Assembly (NCBI GenBank): GCA_947069175.1 | Contig: CAMTDV010000023.1 | Coordinates: 84,392,391 to 84,456,390, forward strand | Origin: Scalesia atractyloides | Taxonomy: Eukaryota > Streptophyta > Magnoliopsida > Asterales > Asteraceae | Reading direction: 5' to 3' | DNA: 64,000 bases | Part shown: positions 45,480 to 56,600 of the stretch, piece after piece | Numbering within the stretch: position 1 is the stretch's first letter | How the letters are laid out: each line of letters starts with the position of its first letter | Program-made: the position numbers and the translations under genes | The notes under the pieces: model-generated | The model's database searches: none | Seen by the model: only the letters and a program-made list of their open reading frames with translations | Told to the model about the DNA's origin: nothing

Positions 45480-48036
45480 TTATGTATCCTCACTAGTTAG
45501 AGAATTTGGCCTTCTAACAAACCGGCCCTGCAAAAATCACAAAACCAACACATTTTTAAATTTGACAATATATTTTAACATTTTGCTAAACAAAATTCAA
45601 TAGTATTAATTGATTATATTTATTTTAAACTTTCTATTTTGTATTTTGTTTCATATGAAAAAAAGTTCCGTAAATAAATCTTAATAACCTTATTGTTAAA
45701 TCATATACTCAATAAATTATAACTCAATCATGATTTTCGAGCACTTTGTTGTTGCTTGTTGTGGACCGAAAACAATTAGTAGCATGACAATAACATATAA
45801 TAAATATAACTAATAGAAATTTTATTGTTAATATAGGGTTAGCTCAGTTAGCAACAGAGGTTCTTGTCTTTTAGTAGAAGGCCATGGGTTAAATCTCAAG
45901 CAAAAAGTGAATTATGATTTATTTTGTGTAATTAGCAGTATGTAAGTGTTGCTATTAAAAAAACAAAAATCTTATTATTCTTTAAATATATTCATCTACA
46001 TGCTAAAAATAATGTCAGCTGTTAATTTGTAATATTAATCTATGAATATATATTTTAAAATAAAACTTTGGAAGAATTGTATATTTTACTAAAATAACAC
46101 AAAACTGAACGTATTGTAGTTGTTATTAAATTGCAAAAGGAAAAGTATATGTGTACCTTATATCTGGGCCGTCTATCACCATTTATCTTTGTAACCTGAT
46201 ATCTTATCTTTTTAGAAAATAGACGTGTGTGTTTTTTCTCCTTATAACGGACCACGCCTGCTTCTTTTAATCCATCATTTTCTGAGAATAAGTCTATTTG
46301 AGCCAATTTGCTCTGTCGATATAAACAACACAGTTATATAAATTTAATATGGATGCTTAAAATACTAGAAGAAAAAAAAAGAAACAATGCATTATATAAA
46401 AATAGAGAGAAGTTTGAAATAATAATATATTTAGAAAACGTTAAAAGGGTTTCCATTGTTTTCTTGGTTAACACAAACTTATACCTAAACCAATCATATG
46501 TAAAGTTTGGTTTGATTACTTCAATTATGTTTCATGATTCCAAACATGTTTTCACTAAAAAAATAAGAAACATTTTTTAGTATCAGACAGAATATTAGGA
46601 TTCGAAATGCTAGAATTATAAAGAAGCAGGTTAGTTAAGAGAGACAAAATAGATATATATATTCTTAACGCTTTATAAATAGGCCATATAAATAATCAAA
46701 TTTAAGTATAAAACCGTAAAATTATTCTTACATGATGTTGACAAAACATAATACAAGAGATAAAAAATGTGTGAATACGATTATGTATCATAATTAAAGT
46801 AGTATATATAGCTTTACTAACTATATTTCCTAATTTGATTTAAAATAAAGTTATATATTATATAAGATTAGAAAGAAAGACTTACATGGATATTACCTCC
46901 GGGAGACTCCGACCGGAAACTTCCTCCGGCAACGGCGACCCTTTATCCGCCCATGCATTCAAAACGTCGTCGTAATTCAGTTTCAACAACAATCTACACC
47001 CAACACCGGAATTTCCATGTCCCAATTCCGGTTCCGGCCTCTTCATCAACTCCTCCACTCTCTTCTTCTTCTTCTTTTCCACCGGAACTTTCTTCACCGT
47101 CACTGGCGCCACCGGCGGCGATATGTTCACCACATTCACCGTCGGAAAACTCCACCAATTCCCACCATCACCATTCTTCAATGCCCTTATTCCATTCCTC
47201 ATTCCCATTCCAAAGTTAAACTCCAAATTCCCACCGAATCCCAATCCCATTGGATACCCATAACAAGTTTTTGAATTTAAAGAATAATTATTGTTTGTGT
47301 CATGTTTTTCACTTGTTGGATGTGATATTCCCATGATACTATCAATCCCATGTTCCATTTCCTCATCAAGCATTGACTTGGTGTCGAAATCGTCTTCAAA
47401 CCCATCTAAAAGTTCCACCAAATTCGAAGTAGAATCGCCAAGAAACCCAGTGCACGAGGCTCCTGTATGCATGGGGTCATCAAGCCAGCTTGCGCCTGAT
47501 GTACGCATCCTTACACTGCATTTCTGCAAGAGGTTGTTTTCATGACTCGAATGTGTGACCTCTACGGGATTTGGGAAATCAACTTCCCCAGGACTACGGC
47601 AAAGATTTGCCACTTTCGAGTCAAAAACTGAAGTGCGGTTTTCCGTAATCGACCGATGAAGATGAAAACCGGAGTTTTGGGTCACCGGAAACGGTAAAAG
47701 CAACTCCGTGGGGTCATGAAATGAATTGCCATTTTGTGTGGTGAATTTTGAAAGATTATGGTTCTTGTTTGTGACATTTTTGGTTGAAAAAACTTTGGGG
47801 CAGGCTATGGACAGAAGACTAGCTGCTTCATTGTAAGTTTGATTGGGTCTTTTTCGCGGTGTTCGTGGTTTGCGATTCGAGATTGCTAAAGGGGAGTTGA
47901 TTGATTCAGAAAGGGTTGAAGATGACGAAGATGAATAAGATGTTCTGCTAGAAGTTGTTGTTGATGGGCATATCATGATATTTTCAATATCAAACCCATA
48001 AGCTCTTCCTGCACCACCACTTAACATAGATGACAT
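45480..48036 (-). CDS. CIA2: CCT-domain protein, CHLOROPLAST IMPORT APPARATUS 2-like (3 exons)
   Basis: Exons on the minus strand: 48036-46897, 46312-46157 and 45527-45480; introns of 584 and 629 nt with GT..AG ends, all phase 0, giving 447 residues. Residues 1-90 carry a Ser-rich stretch and RKPRTPRKRPNQTYNEAA, strongly conserved in CIA2/CIL proteins. Near 350-375 is LKLNYDDVLNAWADKGSP, and the C-terminus is a CCT domain (RYKEKKHTRLFSKKIRYQV..., finished by GRFVRR in exon 3). In Arabidopsis CIA2 and CIL are nuclear factors that raise expression of chloroplast import (Toc) and plastid ribosomal protein genes. The first exon is fully open and the splice sites restore the CCT domain, so the gene looks intact. 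Intron 2 contains a SINE (45836-45965). The start is the first methionine of the conserved N-terminus (MSSMLSGGAG). Confidence 0.9.
45836..45965 (+). mobile_element. tRNA-derived SINE in intron 2 of the CIA2-like gene
   Basis: A box TTAGCTCAGTTAG at about 45839, B-box-like GGGTTAAATCTC at about 45887, then a tail ending GTTGCTATT plus A-run. The overall layout and 3' end resemble the SINEs at 49756 and 51271. It lies antisense to the host gene. Confidence 0.65.
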
Positions 48037-48450
48037 TTTTGAGATTTCAAGAAACTAATTCAACCCCAACTTCTTGAAATATGCTTGAAAGAATCCAAAA
48101 AGATTGGAACTTTTGTTCAAGATTAAGTTTTTGGAACTCATGTCAAAGAAATATGGAAAACCCAACTCACAAAATTAAAGAAAATGTTAAAAATGAGTGT
48201 GAGAAGCTTTATTGGATGGAAAATGAAGAATGGTTCAGAATAAGAAAAGCCCTAAACCCTAAAAGGTGTATACTTTTGTGTGAACAAAATTTTATATGTT
48301 ATTAAAATAAGAAGAGGGTTAAAATAATTAATGAAATAGGATAAGAAGCTCCCAGAAACCCTTTTTAAAAGCAACAAAATTCATCAAAAATCAACCTTGA
48401 ATTTATAAACGGCAGAGAAAACTTTAGCAATTTAAGTAGAAGTGTGTGTG
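48037..48450 (-). other. Probable 5' leader of the CIA2-like gene
   Basis: About 410 bp between the start codon and a TATA-like run. No other feature is visible; leader boundaries are inferred. Confidence 0.4.
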
Positions 48451-48460
48451 TATATATATA
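48451..48460 (-). promoter_or_regulatory. Candidate TATA box of the CIA2-like gene
   Basis: TATATATATA flanked by a CT/GA-rich sequence, with a (GA)n stretch further upstream at 48596-48610, as in many plant promoters. It is one of several AT-rich runs, so tentative. Confidence 0.35.
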
Positions 48461-48881
48461 GAGAGAGTTTGTGTATTGTATTTTGAAGGAAGGCACAAAT
48501 CCCAAGATTACAACTTATCATGAGTTGGGTTTACAAGAAAATATCCAATTGAGATGAAAAAAGAACAAAAACAGCACACACAAACAGATAGCTAGAGAGA
48601 GAGAGAGAGTATGGAGTCACGAGGGGTGAAGAAGAGATAAAAAGGGAAGAAGACAATATGTTGTTTAGTCCTGTAAAGATACCAAATGACCCACCTCTCT
48701 TTATCTGTTGTAAGTTGCATAAAAATCTCTGCAACTCTTCTACAGATAGACACTTTGAGTTTTAAAGTTCGTTACCACTAGCAGTCTAGTACAGGTTGCA
48801 GAGATAGGCTATTTAACCATGATCTAATCAGATCTATAGTAGATATTGTTAATTTTTTAGTGGAGTGTAATTTAGGTTGTA

Positions 48882-48916
48882 CTAGTATTTGTTTGTGTGC
48901 GTTGCCCCACGGATCT
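48882..48916 (-). mobile_element. Possible Helitron 3' end
   Basis: Minus strand reads CGTGGGGCAACGCACAC ... ATACTAG followed by T: a GC-rich segment before a CTRR terminus next to T, as at Helitron ends. The hairpin is weak and the rest of the element is not identified. Confidence 0.35.
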
Positions 48917-48971
48917 TTAGCACATGTATTATTACAACACATTTATTATTATAATAATATCTTAATAATTA

Positions 48972-49693
48972 GGTTGTTGAATTTTAATAATCCTGATTTT
49001 CACTAATTGGTCAACATTAATTCCAATTTAAAAAATTCTCTTCTACAATTCTAGCTTTTAAGAGTTTGACTTCTATCGATCCATTTCTAATTGGGTTATA
49101 AACCAATTGGTTTTTGATGACATAACAGCTTACTTGACACAAATCTAGTTATTGGCTGATATAGCTGCTTATGTTTATGTGATACAAAACTAGTTATTGG
49201 ACTTTAATAATCCTAACTTACACCACCATCATCAACAACCACCACCATTAGCCGCCAGCACTACCACCATCATCAGCCGCCATGGTGGGGGTTGTTGATG
49301 GTGGTGGGTATTGGTGGTAGTGGAGGCGGCTCAGGATGATGGTTGTTAATAGTTGTGGTGGTGGTGGCGGCGGCTAATGGTGGCGACGGCGGCTAATGGT
49401 GGTGGCTAATAGTGGTGGTTGTCGATAGTGGTGGTGGCGGTTGATGATCGTGGTGAAAGTTAGGATTATTAAACGCAATAACTAGATTTTTGCCATATAA
49501 GCGTACATATAAGCAACCACATCAACAAATAACTAGGTTTGTGGCACGAAAGAAAAAACTAACTGGGTTAACCCAGGTAGAAAAGGATCGATGGGGCTAA
49601 AATCTTACAAGTTGGGATTATCAGAGATAATTTTTAAGTTGGAATTAATGTCAGTCAATTGGTGAAAGTTTGGATTATTAAAATCTAATAACC
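48972..49693. mobile_element. Mutator-like non-autonomous element with long TIRs
   Basis: Terminal inverted repeats of about 260 bp (48972-49235 against 49693-49430), starting GGTTGTTGAATTTTAATAATCC and GGTTATTAGATTTTAATAATCC. Flanking 10-bp target duplication TTAATAATTA / TTAAAAATTA (one mismatch), the length typical of Mutator-like elements. The interior is low-complexity GGTGGTGG / CCACCACC sequence with GGCGGCTAATGGTGG repeats. No transposase is present. Confidence 0.8.
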
Positions 49694-49755
49694 TTAAAAA
49701 TTACATCTAAGAATATCATTGATTGTATTTTGATATATAACAAAAGTTACTCAAT

Positions 49756-49861
49756 GTGAGACTAGCCCACTTGGTAGAGGCAGAGGTGCCAAGTTTAAAC
49801 CCGGGCAATGGAGAATCATTTAGAATTGTTGGTATAATAGAGTAGAAGCAAGGTTTGTCAT
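49756..49861 (+). mobile_element. tRNA-derived SINE
   Basis: A box ACTAGCCCACTTGG, B-box-like AAGTTTAAACCC, and 3' part TTTAGAATTGTTGGTATAATAGAGTAGAAGCAAGGTTTGTCATT shared with the SINE at 51271 (read in pieces). Short target duplication TCAAT on both sides. Confidence 0.72.
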
Positions 49862-49862
49862 T

Positions 49863-49864
<2 letters not shown>

Positions 49865-49925
<61 letters not shown>

Positions 49926-49934
49926 GGGGGGGGG
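49865..49934. repeat. Compound (TA)n-(GT)n-(G)n microsatellite
   Basis: TA run to 49912, GT run to about 49923, then ten G. It forms the left border of the next element. Confidence 0.97.
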
Positions 49935-50421
49935 AATGTTCATTTGAGAAGAAATTTAATATGAGAAGAAAAAGAAGAAATGACATAATAGTAAACATTA
50001 AATAGTTTATAACTCCTTTCATTAATTATATTATCTCTCACTAATAAACAAAAACATTATATCCTACACATTTCAAAATTTATTCTACATATATCTTATA
50101 CTTATCGGAATTTACCCTACACACATGTAAAAATACCCTACGCATTTCAAAATTTATCCTACACATACTAAAATTTATTCTACACATATCGAAAATTATC
50201 TTTCATCATAAATTATTTTATCTTGAAAAATATATATATTAAAAAAAAGAGTTACAAGTTTAATTAATTAGCTAATTAATGACAATTATAGAGTTACCTA
50301 TATGTCCTTTTTTATAATATTAAATACACACATTAAATGAAGTAAATGGAGAAGTTCTATTAGTTTAGAAGTTATTCTTTTCATTCTTACAAAATTTTTC
50401 TTCTCATTTGAACTCTCCACT

Positions 50422-50471
<50 letters not shown>

Positions 50472-50511
50472 GCGCATTTTATTAATTTTTCTTCTCATTT
50501 GAACTATCCTC
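49935..50511. mobile_element. (TA)n-flanked non-autonomous element 3
   Basis: Left end GTTCATTTGAGAAGAAA; right end in reverse complement GTTCAAATGAGAAGAAA at about 50385-50407, followed by a (TA)n run at 50424-50461. The same right terminus occurs again at about 50487-50508, suggesting a nested or duplicated end. The interior has short direct repeats of CCTACACATTTCAAAATTTAT. No ORF. Confidence 0.6.
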
Positions 50512-51264
50512 TTACCAAAACAACGAGTGTTTCATCATGGCCAATATTTAATTTTATTAATTAACAAATACTACAACATAAAGTTTGTAATTTATGTAGT
50601 ATTAATTTGTATTTGGAAAAAGCTCAAAGTAATGGATGCAGCTAGTTGCTTATTCCAAGCCACCTCAATCGCCACACCAAAGTTAACTTATCGTCTTCGC
50701 CAATACAAAATAATTTAATCACAACCCACAGAATCATAACCCAATTACAATTGGTAAGCAGGTCATATCCTCGTCGGCTAACCACATAGAAAATTCTAAA
50801 CAAACATCGATATCAACAAACCAACGAACTAACATGTCTTAAGCATGTGAACGATTTAATAAGTATAAAACTACAACAGTGGTAACAAATAAACAAACTC
50901 TACATGCCTATGGTTTCCAAACTACCCAAAAAAAGTGGTGGTAACAAACAAACCAAACAATTGTTGTGAACCCACCAAAGCTTTAAAAACACAAAAACAA
51001 CATGGTCAGAGAGAAATAGATAAATGAAGAATGACCAAGAAGAAAAGTTTAAAAACCCTGAAAAAAACAACGTTTGCAACAACTAAACAGATCATGTTCT
51101 CCGACTACACAACAAACTACTATCAGCATCAAAATGTTCTATGACGACACAACAAACCACCATCGGTATCGCCAAAAGGAAAGCGTAAGTAAAAAGGAAA
51201 ATACCAAATAAACAAATAACAGACAGAAAACCACAACAACCAACAAACCTACAAACTCGCCTAT
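50512..51264. other. No recognisable feature
   Basis: AT- and AC-rich unique-looking sequence without a credible ORF or repeat structure. Confidence 0.5.
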
Positions 51265-51270
51265 AATGTA

Positions 51271-51395
51271 GGGCTAGCCTACTTGGTAGATGCGCTTGCC
51301 TCTTTAAGAAAAGGTCCCGGGTTTAATCTTAGGCAAATGTGAATAATTTAGAATTACTGGTGTAATAGAATAGGAGCAGGTCTTGCCATTAAAAA
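51271..51395 (+). mobile_element. tRNA-derived SINE with target duplication
   Basis: A box GCTAGCCTACTTGG, B-box-like CCCGGGTTTAATCTTAG, and 3' end AGGTCTTGCCATT with A-tail. Target duplication AATGTA at 51265-51270 and 51396-51401. Confidence 0.82.
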
Positions 51396-51696
51396 AATGT
51401 AAGTGAAGAGTGAAGAAGAAGAAGAAGGGTTAAAACCGATGGTAGCATCAACAAAACAACCTCTAAAACCATAACTTTGAGAAGCTAAAAAAATTTCTTC
51501 TTTTACATATGGGTTTTTTAACAATTATTTGTTTATTTTATTCAAGTTTAAACAATATTAGTGATGGAAGGTTGGTAAAACCCTTTCCATGCAATAAATG
51601 AGCTTATAAGTTCAAGACTTACGATCTCTACCCTTTTTTTCACTTCTTCACCCCTTAATAGGGCCCTATTATAAAAAATAATATATATGTGTATGA

Positions 51697-51735
51697 ATGT
51701 ATGTATGTATGTATGTATGTATGTATGTATGTATA
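51697..51735. repeat. (TATG)n microsatellite
   Basis: About nine ATGT tetranucleotides in a row. Confidence 0.97.
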
Positions 51736-51825
51736 GGCTGTATATATGGGCTTTTAACTTTTGAGGGCCAATTTTACTTGGCCTTAAAGGGCTCATTTTT
51801 ACTAGTTGCACATGGCTTTCAAAAT

Positions 51826-51938
51826 CTCAAGGATGACCTTGTTTAAAAGGTTGTGGTAGAAAACCAGTAGAACAGGATTCAAACATGAGATTTCTGCTAT
51901 GGTAAAATGGGGTGCTTTACTACACCACCACTCGTATA
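51826..51938 (-). mobile_element. Possible SINE of a second family
   Basis: Minus strand GAGTGGTGGTGTAGTAAAGC at the A-box position and ATGTTTGAATCCTG at the B-box position, about 50 bp apart; the 3' end is unclear. It could be a chance match. Confidence 0.35.
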
Positions 51939-52296
51939 TGGTACTTTAATAAAACTAACATTTTACTAACATGATATGATGTGTTGTTATTACAAGCTTG
52001 TGTTACATTGGTGTATTTGACAAAAAAAATAAGGGTCAAGGGGGTTGCATCCCTATACAAGGCTTGGGCAATGTGCAAACCTAAACATTATAAAATGCAC
52101 AGACATGTAAGGATAACTAAAACAAAACATGTTACACATCTGTTAATGGTCATTGTAAAAACACAACACCTAAGGCGCACTACAATAAAGAAGGCGATAT
52201 CAAAACTCTTGCTTGTAAAGGGACAATGGGTACAAAAAGTAAGACAACTGTCATATATAATGGTGTGTGCAATAATGTCGTTGACCTTATAAGGGG

Positions 52297-52405
52297 TGAA
52301 GATGAAAAACACTTGGATAAGTTTATCATGTACATAATAGTGTGTCTAAGCTGAAGATGAAAAACACTTAGATAAGTTTATCTTATACATAATAGTGTGT
52401 CTAAG
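52297..52405. repeat. Tandem duplication, 2 x 55 bp
   Basis: Both units read TGAAGATGAAAAACACTT.GATAAGTTTATC.T.TACATAATAGTGTGTCTAAG with three differences. Confidence 0.88.
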
Positions 52406-52645
52406 ACTTTACGCCGATGTATCCACTTCTTAGGCTTGAGTCATTGTTGAATTTAAATTTAAATCACTTGTATACAATGATGTGTCTAACTTTTAAGGTT
52501 TGATTCACTATTCTTATTATCCATTGCGTACATGTGTGTAACCGTGCGTTTAACCTATTACAATGATGTGTCCAGATATGCAAGTATGATTCATTATGTT
52601 ATACCCTATGCAGTAATAGTAATAGTAATAATAATAATAATAATA

Positions 52646-52691
<46 letters not shown>

Positions 52692-53514
52692 CATTACACT
52701 ACAACTTGAAGAAAACAATGCTTCAATGATATAACAACTCTTGTTGCTTCTATAGAACAAGAAATACAAATATATAATATATAAATCTAAGTTATATAAC
52801 AATTCATGTTATGTTTCAATGAATTTTCAAGAAACATATTTATAAAAGATAGTTTTCCTTGTAAATCATAAATCTAAAACAAATCACATCAAAATTTACA
52901 TATAGTATATGTACCGGTGAATTCATAAGAAAAAAATATTGAACTCGTGTATGCATAAGTGCATATACTTAAGTTCTTAGAATGTAGAAATATTATCAAT
53001 ACATATACTAAACTATGCTTTAAGTTGATGAGTAGCATATTCATCAATTCATACACTCTTTACCATGCTAAGAATATGCATGTTATGTATGCATTAGTGA
53101 ATACAATATATGATAATACAGAAGCATTGTAGTCGCTAGTTAATACATTAAGTTCTCCAAAATACAAAAGTGGTGTACACATTGGTCAATACAATATAAG
53201 CTCACAATCCATATAACGTATGTATTAGTGAATACACTAAAATGTGCTCGAAATCTGCCATGGTGTATGAACTTTTTCTTGGCCAACGAAATGATATGCA
53301 TAATTATACCAACAAACAAACAACCCTTAGCTAGAAGCTACAGTTACAGTAAAAAAACATTTTAAAAAGAAAAACTCCACAACCTTTTACACTTCTGTTG
53401 GACTCGCACAGTTCTCCCACGTCTTGTTTTCTACCCAAATACATAATTAGATATATTATATATATGTATAAAACAATTGTATTTATCATAACAAACACGG
53501 GATCATGCTAAGAA
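52406..53514. other. AT-rich sequence with (AAT)n, no gene
   Basis: It contains an imperfect (AAT/ATA)n run at 52615-52690. At 52900-53240 there are loosely repeated words such as TGCATTAGTGAATACAATA and CATTGGTCAATACAATA. No gene or defined element is recognised. Confidence 0.5.
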
Positions 53515-54567
53515 TAGATGCACTAAAGTATAATTAGTACTTCAAAGTAGACCAAAACATGCCTTACGATAATACTATGGACACGAAACATGTCTTGATT
53601 GGGTTTCAAAGTAGACCAAACAAGTCAGAATCAAAAGTCAAAGCAAAAGTCAAACTGCTTGACTTTCGATATAGAATTGAGGTCTAAATTGAGTATGATG
53701 AGTTAGGCATGTTAAAGTATGTTATATTAGTCCATACAAGCTGATATGATTTCAAAACTATTGGCTTTGATAGTTTAAAGTCCAATTAGCATAAACTGCA
53801 CATTTACTAGTTTTGACTTTTTAATATAACATACTTGACTCATCAGTTCGCCAATTAAACATGATTTTCGGAAGGGATAATCGCAGGGGAATCATACCAA
53901 CATTATTACGATCACACAGGAAAGTTCGTATTGAACTTTGACTTGACTATAGTGGTGAGAACTAAAATTGTTTGACTTTCAGTTTAATACTAGCTAAATT
54001 AAGGAAATTAAACAAAGGAGAAACACTTACTAGACTTGAGGACTTCTAAGAAGGATTGAGAGTTACTCCTAAACTCCAGAGAAGCTCCTTAGCAGATTTA
54101 GAAATGAATATGAAGGTGTGAGTTTGAATGCCACCATGATCACCTATTTATACTAACCTAAAATCTCCCAAATCATGCCAAGTGTTGTCGAGGATCATTA
54201 GGAGCAGATTAGTATCACAACACATGGGGGGAGGAGAGTTAGAGTGGCAAGAACTGGAGCTAGGTGGCAACAAAGCAGCATTGGTAGGCCAGCTACCATT
54301 TTCTGTCGTTGGGCATCTCTAACGGATCGTAAGAGGTAGCTTTGCGGCCCATAAGGGGTTTTTAAACCGCCTTACTATTTTGATACCCCTTACGAACCGT
54401 AAGGGACCTCCAGAGATCGAATTGGCATTTTTGCTACTTTAGTCCTTGGACTTAGTTTCTTTCCCCTTTTTGACATATTTGGTCCTTCTCCTTCTATAAA
54501 TCGGAATCAAACGGAGAGTTTGGACATGTGTCGCATTATAATTGATACAAATGTACGGGATGTTACA
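53515..54567 (-). mobile_element. LTR of gypsy family Y, minus orientation
   Basis: On the minus strand it starts TGTAACATCCCGTAC at 54567 and has a TATA box (TATAAATA) near 54145. Its 53560-53955 part matches 19990-20345. Upstream of the TATA is the palindrome CCCTTACG-AAC-CGTAAGGG (54387-54405) among other CTTACG/CGTAAG words. The left boundary is not sharp and no target duplication was confirmed. Confidence 0.6.
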
Positions 54568-54649
54568 ACCATATTGGATATGACAACTTTCTAGACACAC
54601 TTATGCTATGTATTCAAACGTATATACTCACCAACTTTTGTTGATTTTA

Positions 54650-54929
54650 TACTAATACATGTTGTAGAAAACTAGTAGATGAAGCACGAAGGACATTACT
54701 CAGGGTGGACTAGAAACACACCTAAACTTTAATTTATGTTTTGTTTCACGTTGTTACATTATTTGCTCTATGTTGTATCTTTCTTTCCAAAACAATGTGT
54801 GTTTCCCTTTTAGTATGAATTAATGAAATTTGAACTTTCTAATTATCATCACAATTAGCAAGTTATGATGTCTTAATCAATCATGTTTTGTGTAACTCCG
54901 ATGTTTCCGTCATCGGTTGTGGTGTGACA
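54650..54929 (+). mobile_element. LTR end fragment, family X-like
   Basis: It ends TTCCGTCATCGGTTGTGGTGTGACA, closely like the LTR end at 10270-10294, and the preceding 200 bp are alignable (TTTAATT...GTTTGT, CATTT). No primer site follows. Confidence 0.5.
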
Positions 54930-55379
54930 AGTAAAAATACCGATACCTAATTTTAACGATTTTCAAGATCGGTACTTTTAGTTACCAAGCTCATCCCACG
55001 GTTAGATGGCTGGAGCTGGATGGCGTGGAAAGCCGCCTCCGTGTGGGCATGGCCATGACGTGGCTGGAGGGATGTTCGAAGACCCACATGGCGTGGGCGT
55101 TTGCCAAAAAAAATCCAACCGTTAAACGGTCCTTTCCCCTATTTTCATTTTATTTTTGTTTTAAAAAACCAATTTTATTATCTCTCTACATACAATATGT
55201 CAAACCGGTTTTCCCCACACCACTATATCTATTCTACTCAACCTTCTTCAAAATCACAATTCTTCAAATCAAAGATTTCAAGAAAATTGACTCGAACACA
55301 AACCTCATTACGTGGTAGATCTCATCTTTGCCCCCAAATTTCAACCCGAATTAACAAAGGAACACACCAACATATGGTT

Positions 55380-55900
55380 ATTGGAACTATAGAGGTGGAA
55401 CCAACTCCCAATCTAATTCCCAAACCATCCCAAACACATAACTTGAACCTAAACCTTGAAATGCAAAAGGGCGGCATAGACGCACACGGAAAGGTGTGGC
55501 AAGCAGCAGTCCTCAAAGGTGGACTTCCTAAGATGTAAAAGCATTAGCTCGCACTTGGGACGATGTATTGAAAAACCCGATTGTCTGACATAACAATAAA
55601 AAAGCCAATGGATTTTGGGAGAAGATCACGAACAAGTTCCATAATTTTATGAATCGAGAGTCATATCGCTCCATTGATACGTGTAGCTCTAAATTATGTG
55701 AAATGAAGACGAGAATTTCTTGATTTTGCAGTATTTACAACAACAAATGGAACACCCGTAAAAGTGGAGAACTGCTACCGACATTTTGGAGCAATCACTT
55801 CAAAATACTGTGAGAAGCACAACAATCAAGTTTTCAAACATATGTCCGCCTAGGAAGTGCTTAAAGGTTCTAAAAAGTTGGGGACTACGGTATGTGGGTT
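55380..55900 (+). pseudogene. Myb/SANT-like protein of the PIF/Harbinger type, decayed
   Basis: Broken frames carry motifs of the Myb-like proteins that accompany Harbinger transposases in plants (often mis-annotated as glutathione transferase T3-like): an ALARTWDDV-like start near 55545, NGFWEKITNKFHNFMN near 55610-55650, a SIDT-like motif, and YNNKWNTRKSG near 55740. Several stops and shifts. The upstream GC-rich GTGGCGTGG-type sequence (55010-55110) may be the transposon end. Identified from motif memory only. Confidence 0.55.
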
Positions 55901-56314
55901 AATTGAGCCATTCATAAAGGAAGTCGTTGAATGCAACCAACTACATGGCTAGCGAAGGAGCTTCGGGTGCGCAAGGTTTCATGGATGATCCCGAAAATAC
56001 TAAAACAACAATACAAACAATAAAAATAAATTCTGTTGTTTTGGACTTGGTACAACCCAAGATTTCCCTCAATCAAATAGTGAGGGTTCAAACCTCTTTG
56101 TATGTATTTAAATAAATGTTACGTGATGTTGAATTAAATAGCGTATATCTTCGTCATTAAAAATAAGTAAATTAATATAGGATTTAGGTTATGTCTCAAC
56201 TGTTTAATTGATTGATCACTAGATTTCAATGACTGATTAGCTCTATATAACTTGGCGTTTCAAAAGAAAAAAAGAGAAAAAAGTTGAGTAAACAAAACAA
56301 ATCTCGTATTTCTT

Positions 56315-56600
56315 AGAGTAAAGTACACGGATAGTCTTTGTGGTTTGCTATAATTTTGAATTTGATCCATAGTTTTCTAAAAGTATGTGGATGGTCCTTG
56401 TGATTTTGCATTTTGTGGCACATTTAGTCCTCAACCAACAAATCTAAAGGTTTTAACATGTCCAAATTATGGACTAAATGTGTTACAAAGTGCAAACCAC
56501 ATAAACCATCCATGCACTTTTTGAAAAAGTTGGAGACTAAATATGTTCCAAAGTGTAAACAAATACAAAATTTTAGTAAACCACGTAAACTGTACTTTAT
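56315..56600. mobile_element. MITE, Mutator-like
   Basis: Terminal inverted repeats AGAGTAAAGTACACGGA.. and (inverse of the right end) ATAAAGTACAGTTTACG, with GTGGTTTGCTATAATTTT / GTGGTTTACTAAAATTTT further in. Internal inverted words GGACTAAATGTG / CACATTTAGTCC. Flanks CGTATTTCTT and CGTTTTTTAT could be a degraded 10-bp duplication. Confidence 0.6.

Noticed and set aside
46953..47545. Plus-strand open frames opposite the CIA2-like exon
   Set aside because: They are antisense shadows of a conserved coding exon; His/Pro/Ser-rich composition reflects the other strand's codons.
55101..55538. 145-codon open frame as an intact gene
   Set aside because: It is a chance frame through the leader and decayed start of the Myb/SANT-like pseudogene; the motifs continue in other frames beyond it.
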